64,000 bases of DNA from an uncultured Eubacteriales bacterium. Lineage in GTDB: Bacteria > Bacillota > Clostridia > Oscillospirales > Oscillospiraceae. Below are positions 1 through 8,176 of the stretch, in pieces. The DNA is taken from positions 6,559 through 70,558 of the forward strand of contig UQGU01000005.1 in the NCBI GenBank assembly GCA_900540635.1, given 5' to 3'. The translations under genes were made by a program, and so were the position numbers. Below the pieces are notes generated by a model that saw only the letters and a list, made by a program, of their open reading frames with translations, had not been told where the DNA came from and made no database searches. The first letter of the stretch is position 1, and the number at the start of each line of letters is the position of its first letter.

Positions 1-38
1 ATGAGATGGCGAAGATCGTAGAAGAAGAGACAAAGTAA
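1..38 (+). CDS. C-terminal tail of an unidentified upstream gene (partial)
   Basis: Only the last eleven complete codons and a TAA stop are in the window; the tail reads EMAKIVEEETK. The frame is inferred from the stop and from tight spacing to the next gene, whose Shine-Dalgarno AAAGGAG begins right at this stop. This suggests co-transcription with the nucleotidyltransferase gene. Function cannot be judged from this fragment. Confidence 0.4.
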   Translation, partial: EMAKIVEEETK

Positions 39-53
39 AAGGAGAAACAGAAA

Positions 54-980
54 ATGAAGAAACCCATTCTGGTTGTGATGGCTGCGGGTATGGGCAGCCG
101 CTATGGCGGACTGAAGCAGATCGATCCCGTAGGCTGCGAGGGTGAGGCCATCCTGGACTACTCCCTGTTCGATGCCCACGAGGCCGGCTTTGACACCGCC
201 GTGATCATTATCAAGGAAGCCATTAAAAAGGACTTCATGGAGACCGTAGGGGCCAGGCTGGAGAAGGCTCCCCTGGAGATCCGCTATGCCTATCAGGAGC
301 TGGACAAGCTCCCCGATGGTTACACCGTCCCCGAAGGACGCACCAAGCCCTGGGGCACCTGCCACGCGGTGGTCTGCGCCCGGGAGGCCATCGGCGATGC
401 CCCCTTCGCCGTCATCAACGCCGACGACTACTACGGCAAGGCCGCTTTCAAGGAGATCTACAATTACCTCTCCGCCCATGCCGATGACGGCAAGTACCGC
501 TATTGCATGGTGGGCTATGAGCTGGGCAAGACCGTGACGGACAATGGCTCCGTGGCCCGGGGCGTGTGCCAGGTGAATGAGGAAGGCTATCTGGAAAGCG
601 TCGTAGAGCGCACCAAGATCGAGAAGCAGGCCGACGGCGTGATCCGCTTCACCGAGGACGGCAGCACCTGGGCAGAGCTGCCCGAGAAGACCACCGTCTC
701 CATGAATATGTGGGGCTTTACCCCCAGCTTCGCCGCCGAGAGCGAGGCCCGGTTCCCCGCATTCCTGGACAGGGCCCTGGCGGAGAATCCCATGAAGGGC
801 GAATATTTCCTGCCCTCCACCGTCTCTGCCCTGCTGGCTGAGGATAAGGCAACGGTAAAGATGCTCTACTCCCCGGATAAGTGGTACGGCGTCACCTATG
901 CCGCCGACAAGCCCGTGGTCGTAGCCGCTCTGAAGGCCATGACCGAAGCGGGTCTGTATCCGGACGGACTGTGGAAATAA
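54..980 (+). CDS. Nucleotidyltransferase family protein (NTP_transferase fold)
   Basis: A 308-residue protein beginning with the nucleotide-binding signature of sugar-1-phosphate nucleotidyltransferases: MAAGMGSRYGGLKQ at residues 9-22, with the conserved G-x-G-x-R and Lys21. A second acidic motif, NADDYYG, lies near residue 123 and fits the metal/nucleotide site. These enzymes join a sugar phosphate to an NTP to make an activated sugar. The actual sugar and nucleotide cannot be told from sequence. ATG is preceded by AAAGGAG at ten bases. It appears to be the last gene of an operon entering from the left and ends at a strong hairpin. Confidence 0.8.
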   Translation: MKKPILVVMAAGMGSRYGGLKQIDPVGCEGEAILDYSLFDAHEAGFDTAVIIIKEAIKKDFMETVGARLEKAPLEIRYAYQELDKLPDGYTVPEGRTKPWGTCHAVVCAREAIGDAPFAVINADDYYGKAAFKEIYNYLSAHADDGKYRYCMVGYELGKTVTDNGSVARGVCQVNEEGYLESVVERTKIEKQADGVIRFTEDGSTWAELPEKTTVSMNMWGFTPSFAAESEARFPAFLDRALAENPMKGEYFLPSTVSALLAEDKATVKMLYSPDKWYGVTYAADKPVVVAALKAMTEAGLYPDGLWK

Positions 981-989
981 GAATTTGAC

Positions 990-1021
990 AACGGGGGGCT
1001 GCCGCAAGGCAGCCCCCCGTT
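990..1021. terminator. GC-rich hairpin between convergent genes
   Basis: A perfect 14-bp stem (AACGGGGGGCTGCC and its complement) closed by a GCAA tetraloop. It lies between the converging nucleotidyltransferase and HAD genes and overlaps the HAD stop codon. Neither side has a good U-tract, so it may be a weak or protein-assisted bidirectional terminator. Confidence 0.65.
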
Positions 1022-1727
1022 AGCTTTCGTTCACTTTTGATGTATCCCGGCACAGCAGTTCCGGCAGCTGGGAAAGGGATTCTATCTCGTAGTCCGGCGT
1101 CAGCCCCTCCGGCGCAGACTTGTGGTCGGGATTCACCCAGCAGGTCCGAATCCCTGCATTTTTCCCGCCGCGGATATCCGAGGACAGGCTGTCGCCCACC
1201 ATCATGGCTTTTTCCGGAGCATAGCCCGGAATTTGGGCGGCGCAGGCATCGAAAAATTCCCTGGCCGGCTTGTTAAAGCCCAGCTCCTGGGAGACGAAGA
1301 CCCGCTCAAACACCGGATACAGCCCCGCGCTTTCCAGGCGGCTGTGCTGCACCGAGGCGGTGCCGTTGCTGGCCAGAAACAGCCGGTACTTTCCCCGGAG
1401 CTCTTCCAGAGCTTCCCGGGCCCCGGGCAGATAGTAGTGGCCAATGCCAAGGTTGTGCTCGTAGCTCCGGGCGACGCTTTCCGGGTCTACCGCATGGCCC
1501 AGCTCGTTAAAAAGGACCTGGAATCGGCCGGTAAGCACCTGCTCCCGGGTGATCTCCCCGGTTTCCAGACGCTGCCAGTGCTGCTTATTGATCTCGTGAT
1601 ACCGGGTCAGCACCGCGTCCGTAGGCTCCAGGCCGAACTCCCGGAAGGTCTTTGCCACGGCAAGACGCTCTGCCTTGTGGAAATCCAGGATGGTATCATC
1701 CAGGTCGAGAAACAGAATTTCGGTCAT
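1020..1727 (-). CDS. HAD hydrolase, YjjG-type pyrimidine nucleotidase
   Basis: A 235-residue HAD-superfamily phosphatase. Motif I is DLDDT at residues 8-12 (nucleophile Asp8), motif II is around ASNGT, and the C-terminal metal motif reads VGDSLSSDIRGGKNAG. Length, the DLDDT variant and the helical cap resemble the YjjG/YfnB group, which removes phosphate from noncanonical pyrimidine nucleoside monophosphates. Substrate is inferred from family only. Its start overlaps the rsmA stop by 4 bp (ATGA), so the two are translationally coupled. Confidence 0.75.
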   Translation of the reverse strand: MTEILFLDLDDTILDFHKAERLAVAKTFREFGLEPTDAVLTRYHEINKQHWQRLETGEITREQVLTGRFQVLFNELGHAVDPESVARSYEHNLGIGHYYLPGAREALEELRGKYRLFLASNGTASVQHSRLESAGLYPVFERVFVSQELGFNKPAREFFDACAAQIPGYAPEKAMMVGDSLSSDIRGGKNAGIRTCWVNPDHKSAPEGLTPDYEIESLSQLPELLCRDTSKVNES

Positions 1728-2593
1728 TTTGCTTCCCTCCGCCGGACGATCTCATTGGCAATCCGTGCAAATTCCGGAATGCCCAGGGTCTCGCCCCGGA
1801 CGTTTTCAGGGAAGCCGCACACCCGCAGCACATCTTCAGCCCCCTGCTTGCCCAGCTCCGGGAAGCCGGAGGCCAGGCCGTTGGAGAGCTTCTTCCGCCG
1901 CATGGCGAAGCTGGACCGGACCACCCGGAAGAAAATATCCTGATCCGCCACATCCCAGGGCCTTTCCGCACGGCGGCGCAGGGTGACCACTGCAGAGGTC
2001 ACCTTGGGCTGGGGCAGGAAACAGCTGGGGGGCACGTCAAAGAGCAGTTCCGGCTCGGTGTAATACTGGCAGAACACGGAGAATGCGCCATAGTCCCCGG
2101 TGCCCGGGGCGGCGGCGATGCGCTGGGCAACCTCCTTCTGCACCATGACCGTCACGGCATCGAAGCAGTCCGCCTCCAGGAGGGCGGAGAGAATGGGGGT
2201 AGTGATATAATAGGGCAGGTTGGCGCAGGCCATGGGCCGAAGGCCGGGGAATTTCTCTGCCACCAGGGCCCGGATGTCCTGCTTGAGTACATCTCCCCAT
2301 AGGATCTCCACATTGGGAAATTCTCCCACGGTCTTGCCCAGAATGGGGGCAAGCCGGGTGTCCACCTCCACGGCGCAGACCTTTGCCGCCCGGAGCCCCA
2401 GCTGCTGGGTCAGCGGGCCGATGCCGGGGCCGATCTCCAGCACGCCGGTGTGTTCATCCACCCCGGATTCCTGGGCAATGGAGGCAGGCACCCAGGAGGC
2501 AATGAGAAAATTCTGCCCCTTGGCCTTGGAAAAATGGAACCCGTGCTCAGCAAGCAGCGGCTTCATGACCTGAATGTCGCAAACGTTTATCAT
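1724..2593 (-). CDS. rsmA: 16S rRNA dimethyladenosine transferase RsmA (KsgA)
   Basis: A 289-residue Rossmann-fold methyltransferase. The SAM-binding motif LEIGPGIGPLTQQL and the catalytic NLPYYIT motif are both intact, and a C-terminal helical domain follows. KsgA/RsmA dimethylates two adjacent adenines near the 3' end of 16S rRNA late in 30S assembly. The ATG at 2593 has an AGGAG five to six bases upstream; an in-frame ATG nine codons later is an alternative. It forms a two-gene operon with the HAD nucleotidase. Confidence 0.95.
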   Translation of the reverse strand: MINVCDIQVMKPLLAEHGFHFSKAKGQNFLIASWVPASIAQESGVDEHTGVLEIGPGIGPLTQQLGLRAAKVCAVEVDTRLAPILGKTVGEFPNVEILWGDVLKQDIRALVAEKFPGLRPMACANLPYYITTPILSALLEADCFDAVTVMVQKEVAQRIAAAPGTGDYGAFSVFCQYYTEPELLFDVPPSCFLPQPKVTSAVVTLRRRAERPWDVADQDIFFRVVRSSFAMRRKKLSNGLASGFPELGKQGAEDVLRVCGFPENVRGETLGIPEFARIANEIVRRREAK

Positions 2594-2637
2594 ATGGTCT
2601 CCTCTGTTTTGTCAGGCTGTGTGTTTCTTTTTGGATT

Positions 2638-2667
2638 ATCATACCACACATCCGCCCCTTTTGGCAA
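2638..2667 (-). promoter_or_regulatory. Predicted promoter of rsmA
   Basis: On the minus strand TTGCCA (2667-2662) and TATGAT (2643-2638) are separated by 18 bases, 45 bases from the rsmA start. Sigma-A type by pattern only. Confidence 0.5.
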
Positions 2668-2931
2668 CCGTTAACCCTCCTGAATTTCGTCCGGCCAGGC
2701 CCCGAAAGTTAGCCGCAAGCGAAAATCCGGCTGCGTATAAAACAGGGAATGTTCAATAAAAATCCTGCCGTTCTTTTGCTTCGGATAACAGGCTTGGCCC
2801 CGGGATGCCTATGAACGCCTGATAATTGAATTTTTATCGGCTCAAATACCGATATTTTCCCAAGAATAAGGGAAGATTCCCCGAAAGTCACAAATAGTCT
2901 ACGCTCCGTTCACAAAAGTTTCAAAGAAAAA

Positions 2932-2958
2932 TTAGCACTCTCCACTTGTCAGTGCTAA
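2932..2958. promoter_or_regulatory. CIRCE operator (HrcA site) of hsp20
   Basis: TTAGCACTC at 2932-2940, a 9-base spacer, then CAGTGCTAA at 2950-2958. This matches the CIRCE inverted repeat TTAGCACTC-N9-GAGTGCTAA at 17 of 18 arm bases; the only change is the first base of the right arm. It overlaps the -35 box of the hsp20 promoter, so HrcA binding should block transcription. Confidence 0.9.
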
Positions 2959-2973
2959 AAAGTGTGGTATAGT
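2946..2973 (+). promoter_or_regulatory. Promoter of hsp20
   Basis: TTGTCA at 2946-2951 and TATAGT at 2968-2973 with a 16-base spacer. The -35 box lies inside the CIRCE element. Confidence 0.7.
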
Positions 2974-3079
2974 ATAGCTGTTCCTGAAAGAGGAACGGAA
3001 GATACAGATCCGGTAACAAAAGAACGCCAACGTTGGCATCTCCAGCGCCCGCGAAACATTTGAATTGGAGGAATGACTT

Positions 3080-3523
3080 ATGTTGCCTAGCATTTTTGGT
3101 GAGAACCTGTTTGATGATTTCTTTAATGATCCCTTCGGTATGGTTGCATCCAGAGCCGAGAATCCCCTGTACGGCAAGCACACACGGAATCTGATGAAGA
3201 CCGATGTGCGGGAAACCGAGGACACCTATGAGCTGGATATTGACCTGCCCGGCTTCAAGAAGGACGAGATCAATGTGGAGCTGAAGGACGGCTATGTGAC
3301 CATCTCCGCAGCCAAGGGCCTGGATAAGGACGAGACCGATAAGAACGGTAAGTACATCCGCCAGGAGCGCTACACCGGCGCCTGCAGCCGCAGCTTCTAT
3401 GTAGGCTCCAACATCCAGCCCGAGGACATCAGCGCCAAATACGAAGGCGGCGTCCTGCGCCTGAGCGTTCCCAAGAACGTAAAGAAGCAGCTGCCTGAGA
3501 AGACGGTTATTGCCATTGAGTAA
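3080..3523 (+). CDS. Hsp20/alpha-crystallin small heat shock protein
   Basis: A 147-residue small heat shock protein. The alpha-crystallin domain spans about residues 35-140, with the family segment YELDIDLPGFKKDEI and the C-terminal G-x-L motif GGVLRLSVPK. These ATP-independent chaperones hold unfolding proteins for DnaK. The ATG follows TTGGAGGA. A CIRCE element and promoter lie 100-150 bases upstream, so it should be controlled by HrcA together with the dnaK operon at 26.6-31.5 kb. Confidence 0.93.
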   Translation: MLPSIFGENLFDDFFNDPFGMVASRAENPLYGKHTRNLMKTDVRETEDTYELDIDLPGFKKDEINVELKDGYVTISAAKGLDKDETDKNGKYIRQERYTGACSRSFYVGSNIQPEDISAKYEGGVLRLSVPKNVKKQLPEKTVIAIE

Positions 3524-3536
3524 AGGGTAAACATTC

Positions 3537-3572
3537 AAAAAGCAGACACTCGAAAAGGGTGCCTGCTTTTTT
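3537..3572 (+). terminator. Rho-independent terminator of hsp20
   Basis: AAAAAGCAGACAC pairs with GTGCCTGCTTTTTT around a short loop and ends in a run of T. It overlaps the stop codon of the convergent AraC-type gene. Confidence 0.8.
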
Positions 3573-4437
3573 ATTCCTCCAGCAGCTCCGCAGTGGATAG
3601 TGTGGGGTCAAAGCGCTCCTGAACCGTCGGAACGGAACGGGTATTCAGAACATATCCGGCGGGCAGCGTTTTGGGCGTGTAGCCCGTAATGTCCTTGAAC
3701 GCCCTGTTGAAGCTTCGAATCGTGTTGAACCCGCAGCTCAGCATCACATCCGTAACTTTACGGGTTGGGTCACTGCCAATCATCTGCACCGCCTTTTCAA
3801 TACGAACCACATTCAGATATTGAGAAAAGGTCATTCCCGCCTGGCGCTTAAAGTATCTGGAAAAATAAGCCTCAGAAACATTCATATAGCTTGCGGCATC
3901 CTGGAAGGTGATATTCTCATATTCCCGGTCAATGCAGTTCAGCAGCTGCTTATATCGATTGATCACGTCGCTGACCTTCCAGTTTCCCTGTATAAGCGGT
4001 TCTCCCCGGAAGATATCCACCAGGATTTCTCCGATCATAGCCTCTGTGCGGCATTCAAAAAACTTCGGCTGCTCAAATAACTCATGGCGAATCTCCGACA
4101 GCTTGGGAAGGATCCTGTACTTGTCCTCAAAGACGGGGTTTACCAATTGGTACGGAGAAGTGATCGGTTCATACATTTTTTCGTCGAGAAGACACACCAG
4201 CATCAAGCTGTCTGGAGAGGCATCAATATAATGGACGCTTCCGCCATGGCAAAAAATACACTGGCCGCTGGTAATGGTATAGATCTTATCGTTGAGCATG
4301 ACCTGTGCACCGCCCTCCCGGCAAGCTATGAGCTCGTGCTCCATATGCCAGTGGGAAATATTATGCAGATTTCTGTACTTGCCTACCCAGACCCGCTCAT
4401 TTCCTGCATAGGCCCGCTTTTCAAATTTTGCCAGCAC
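3571..4437 (-). CDS. AraC-family transcriptional regulator
   Basis: A 288-residue regulator with an N-terminal cupin-like sensor region and a C-terminal double helix-turn-helix (about residues 175-275, including NVSEAYFSRYFKRQAG and CGFNTIRSFNRAFKDITGYTP). The start is GTG at 4437, with AGGAGG nine bases upstream. It is divergent from the arabinose operon that begins with the hydrolase gene, so it is the obvious candidate activator or repressor of that operon, probably sensing L-arabinose or a derivative. The ligand is inferred from context only. Confidence 0.85.
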   Translation of the reverse strand: MLAKFEKRAYAGNERVWVGKYRNLHNISHWHMEHELIACREGGAQVMLNDKIYTITSGQCIFCHGGSVHYIDASPDSLMLVCLLDEKMYEPITSPYQLVNPVFEDKYRILPKLSEIRHELFEQPKFFECRTEAMIGEILVDIFRGEPLIQGNWKVSDVINRYKQLLNCIDREYENITFQDAASYMNVSEAYFSRYFKRQAGMTFSQYLNVVRIEKAVQMIGSDPTRKVTDVMLSCGFNTIRSFNRAFKDITGYTPKTLPAGYVLNTRSVPTVQERFDPTLSTAELLEE

Positions 4438-4676
4438 GGGAGAAAACCTCCTAACAAGTCAATAAATGTCTATAAGAGAAAAAAGAAATTCTTTCTTACC
4501 GTCCGAAGATGGTGTAATATTAACATGCAGAAAGAAAAAACGCAAGCAAGAATTATGAATAATGCCAATACATTCGGTTGTACACAGATTTTCCTCTTTT
4601 TATTGCATGTCAATGTATGTCATGCGGTGATCGCGACACCGTATCACAAATAGAAAGAAAAAAGGAGATTTCAGTT

Positions 4677-6554
4677 ATGAAAAAGCAGACATTGCCAAAG
4701 CGATTCTGGTTGATCATTGCAATTGCAATGATCCTCGTCAGCATGATTGGTTCCAGTCTGGTTCAGAGCAACGGCGGGAGGGTCAAAATTCATAAGATCA
4801 ACCTGGTTGTCAGCAACGGTGCTGAGCTCTACGCTCAGATGTATATTCCGGAGCAAGCCAGCGCAGAGCACAAGCTTCCGCTTGTCATTCTGCAGCACGG
4901 CAGCCAGCACAACCTGCAGATGCAGGATATGAACATGGTGGAGCTGGCGCGGCGTGGCTTCATTGTCATCTCCGGCGATGCGTTCGGACATGGCAGCTCT
5001 ACCCCCAGAGGCTTCATATCCCCCCAGATGAACTTCGCCAATATGCGTTACCTGCTGGAGTACGCCTGCAGCAATCTGGACTGCATCGACATGGATAATA
5101 TCGGCATCTGCGGGCATTCCATGGGTGCAGCAATCACAACAACCACACTGAAGTACTACGTGGAGCAGGAAGCCAGAGATCTGGGTATCAATAAAATAAA
5201 GGCCTGCCTGGAAATCGGCTATGATCCTGAGTACGTTCCCTACACCTTCGAGGGCATTGACGAACCTGTTTACGCAGATTCCGACTGGGGCGTTATTGCC
5301 GGCAAGTACGATGAGTACTTCTTCCGCCAGAGCGATGCGGGCAACGATCCCGCGCACATTCTGGAAAGCGCCGCTGCCCTGGACTTTATCCACCAGGTCG
5401 ATCCCACCGCCACTGGCCCCGTTGAGGAAGGAAAATACTACAAAGGTGAGATCAACGGCAAAGAATGCTACCGCGTTTACTACCAGAACCCGGAAATTCA
5501 CCCTCAAAATACCTTCTCCTCCAATACCTCCCGGGATGTCACCGAATTCTTTTATACCTGCATGGGTGTGCCCGATGGCTACAGCTACATCGATCCCAGC
5601 AATCAGGTTTGGCTCGGCAAGCAGCTGCTGAACGGTCTGGGACTGGTCGGCATTCTGCTGTTCCTGTTCCAGTTCGCCTCCTGGGTCATGGATGCGGTTC
5701 CGTTCTTCTCCACCCTGAAACGCGGAGACAAGGTGCTTCCCGCAGCACCTGCGCTGGATTCTCCGAAGAAGCGCTGGGTCTACTGGATTGGCTATGTGAT
5801 CAATATGCTGCTGCCAGCGGCATTGGCCATGCCCGTTATGCACTATTGGGTCGGCAAGCAATCCTTTGCGCCTATGACCGTTACCAAATGGTTCGGTGAA
5901 GGCACGACCACCGAAATCGCCGCCTGGGCATTGGTCTCCTCCGCATGTATCCTGGGCGTATTCCTGCTGTCCTATTTCCTATTCAGCCGGAAATATGGCA
6001 TGAGCACCGACGGCTGGGGCTACAAGACCAGCGTCTCCGGCTTCTTCAAGAGTCTGCTGCTGGCCTTTATGACCTTCCTTGCCGCCTACGCCATGGTGTT
6101 TATTGCGGACTTCTTCTTCACGACCGACTTCCGCTTCTGGCTCATCGCCATGCGGACCTTCAATCCCAACAAGGTTCTCTATTGGGTGGCATATGTGCCT
6201 GCGTTTATGGCCTTCTATCTGGTCAACAGTCTGGTCGTAGAGGGCGGCAACCGTGTCAAGGGCATGCCTGAATGGGCTGTGACCGTACTCAGCTGCCTGG
6301 CAAACTTCCTGGGGCTGGCCATTCTGATCTCCATCCAGTACATTGTCTACGCAAAAACCGGCACATTTGTATTCAACGCCATGCGGACACACAACCTCTT
6401 CCCCTTCCTGGTGCTGGTGCCTGTTGCGACCGTGATCGGCAGACGTTACTTCAAAGAAACCGGCAGCATCTACTTGGGCAGCTTTACCATTGCAATGCTC
6501 TACACCATGATGCAAGTCACTCAGGTTTCCACGAATGTCGGTCTGATTCCCTGA
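4677..6554 (+). CDS. Membrane-anchored alpha/beta hydrolase with C-terminal multi-pass domain
   Basis: A 625-residue protein starting at ATG 4677, which has AAAGGAG about ten bases upstream; an earlier in-frame ATG lacks a ribosome site. Residues 12-30 form a signal-anchor. The alpha/beta hydrolase part (about 40-330) contains the oxyanion region LQHGSQ, FGHGSS, and the nucleophile elbow GHSMG with Ser148. From about residue 345 there are roughly seven hydrophobic helices. The catalytic domain is probably extracytoplasmic. As first gene of an arabinose operon it might de-esterify an arabinose-containing carbohydrate, but that is a guess; there is no close functional anchor. Confidence 0.75.
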   Translation: MKKQTLPKRFWLIIAIAMILVSMIGSSLVQSNGGRVKIHKINLVVSNGAELYAQMYIPEQASAEHKLPLVILQHGSQHNLQMQDMNMVELARRGFIVISGDAFGHGSSTPRGFISPQMNFANMRYLLEYACSNLDCIDMDNIGICGHSMGAAITTTTLKYYVEQEARDLGINKIKACLEIGYDPEYVPYTFEGIDEPVYADSDWGVIAGKYDEYFFRQSDAGNDPAHILESAAALDFIHQVDPTATGPVEEGKYYKGEINGKECYRVYYQNPEIHPQNTFSSNTSRDVTEFFYTCMGVPDGYSYIDPSNQVWLGKQLLNGLGLVGILLFLFQFASWVMDAVPFFSTLKRGDKVLPAAPALDSPKKRWVYWIGYVINMLLPAALAMPVMHYWVGKQSFAPMTVTKWFGEGTTTEIAAWALVSSACILGVFLLSYFLFSRKYGMSTDGWGYKTSVSGFFKSLLLAFMTFLAAYAMVFIADFFFTTDFRFWLIAMRTFNPNKVLYWVAYVPAFMAFYLVNSLVVEGGNRVKGMPEWAVTVLSCLANFLGLAILISIQYIVYAKTGTFVFNAMRTHNLFPFLVLVPVATVIGRRYFKETGSIYLGSFTIAMLYTMMQVTQVSTNVGLIP

Positions 6555-6569
6555 GCGATCCTATTGAAT

Positions 6570-6607
6570 GAAATATCCGTCTGGCTGCACTGCCAGGCGG
6601 ATATTTC
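6570..6607 (+). other. Intergenic hairpin between hydrolase and kinase genes
   Basis: A 16-bp stem (GAAATATCCGTCTGGC with its complement, one G-U pair) around a 6-base loop. No T-run follows, so it may be an mRNA-stability or processing element, or a leaky terminator that lowers expression of the downstream arabinose genes relative to the hydrolase. Confidence 0.55.
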
Positions 6608-6636
6608 AAAAGACACAGTTTGTAAGGAGGCAAAAA

Positions 6637-8163
6637 ATGGAACCCACTTATTTAGGACTGGAGCTTGGCTCCACCCGCATCAAAGCAATTACCATTGACC
6701 ACTGCTTTCAAAACATTGCTTCCGGCAATTCCACCTGGGCCTCCACCTTTGAAAACGGCATATGGACCTACCCTCTGGAGCAGGTCTGGCCAGGCCTGCA
6801 AAAAGCCCTGTCGCAGCTTCCTGGCAGAGAAAACATCTGCGCCATGGGGATCTCCGCTATGATGCACGGTTATCTTGCTTTTGACAGGGATTGGAATCTG
6901 CTGGTTCCTTTTCGTACCTGGCAAAACACCACGACTGCACAGGCTGCGGAAGAACTGACGAAAGCCTTTCACTTCAATATTCCGCAGCGTTGGAGTGTTG
7001 CGCACCTATACCAGGCAGTGTTAAACGGGGAACCCCACGTAGACAAGATCGCACACATTACAACATTGGCCGGATATGTACACTACAGGCTGACGGGCAT
7101 CAACGCCGTTGGCATCGGAGAGGCCTCCGGCATGTTCCCCATTGACAGTGCACAGCTATGCTATGACCGGAAAATGCTTCGGATTCTGGATGGGCTTCTG
7201 GCCGAAAAGGACCTTCCATGGAAGGTGGAGGCTCTGCTGCCGGAAGTGCTTCCCGCAGGGAAACCGGCCGGCCGCCTGACGGAAGAAGGGGCCATGCTCC
7301 TCGGCGGGCTGCTGCCCGCAGGCATTCCCCTGGCACCTCCGGAGGGTGACGCCGGAACAGGCATGACCGCAACCAACTCCGTAACGCCGGGCACCGGGAA
7401 CGTTTCCGCAGGCACCTCCATCTTCGCAATGGTAGTACTCGAGAAGCAGCTTTCCCATGTTCATCCGGAAATCGACATGGTAACGACCCCCACAGGGAAA
7501 CCGGTAGCTATGGTTCACTGCAATAACTGCACCAACGATATGAACGCCTGGACAGCTATTTTCCGGCAATGCCTGGAAACATTTGACTGCCGCGTAGATG
7601 ACAATACGCTCTTCACCAAGCTCTACGAAAAAAGTCTGGAGGGTGAGCCGGACTGCAGCGGCATTACAGTTTACAATTATCTGGCAGGCGAACCCATCAT
7701 GGGGCTGGCTCAGGGAACACCTATGGTTCTGCGCAGTCCGGGCAGCAATTTTTCCCTGGCAAATTTTCTGCGCGCGCAGCTTTACTCCACCGTGGCCACT
7801 CTGGCAATGGGGTTGGAAATTCTGAAGCAGGAGCAGGTACCGATTTTGCGGCTCACAGGTCACGGAGGTCTGTTCAAAACGCCGGTAGTCGGCCAGAAAT
7901 ATCTTGCGGCGGCTGCAAACTGTCCGGTATGGGTCATGGAAACCGCCAGCGAGGGAGGGGCCTACGGCATGGCGCTGCTGGCAGCCTTTTTGCTGGTGGG
8001 GCATGGTCTCAGTCTGGAAGCATTTCTGTCCAACAAGGTATTTGCCAACGCCAATGCCGCCGTGCTGACGCCCACACCGGAAGACAGGCAGGGACTTATA
8101 AAGTATCTCGCCCGGTTTTGGGCACAGCTTCCGGCAGAACGCGCAGCAGTCAGCAATAATTAA
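6637..8163 (+). CDS. FGGY-family carbohydrate kinase, probable L-ribulokinase
   Basis: A 508-residue actin-fold sugar kinase. The N-terminal phosphate motif YLGLELGSTRIKAI, the middle motif MGISAMMHGY and the C-terminal LRLTGHGGLFKTP are family features. The start at 6637 has AAGGAGG six bases upstream. It lies immediately before araA and araD, so the missing step of the pathway, L-ribulose to L-ribulose-5-phosphate, is its likely reaction. It does not look like classical AraB; clostridia are known to use non-orthologous ribulokinases here. Xylulokinase activity is the main alternative. Confidence 0.75.
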   Translation: MEPTYLGLELGSTRIKAITIDHCFQNIASGNSTWASTFENGIWTYPLEQVWPGLQKALSQLPGRENICAMGISAMMHGYLAFDRDWNLLVPFRTWQNTTTAQAAEELTKAFHFNIPQRWSVAHLYQAVLNGEPHVDKIAHITTLAGYVHYRLTGINAVGIGEASGMFPIDSAQLCYDRKMLRILDGLLAEKDLPWKVEALLPEVLPAGKPAGRLTEEGAMLLGGLLPAGIPLAPPEGDAGTGMTATNSVTPGTGNVSAGTSIFAMVVLEKQLSHVHPEIDMVTTPTGKPVAMVHCNNCTNDMNAWTAIFRQCLETFDCRVDDNTLFTKLYEKSLEGEPDCSGITVYNYLAGEPIMGLAQGTPMVLRSPGSNFSLANFLRAQLYSTVATLAMGLEILKQEQVPILRLTGHGGLFKTPVVGQKYLAAAANCPVWVMETASEGGAYGMALLAAFLLVGHGLSLEAFLSNKVFANANAAVLTPTPEDRQGLIKYLARFWAQLPAERAAVSNN

Positions 8164-8176
8164 GGAGTGTCCAAAT

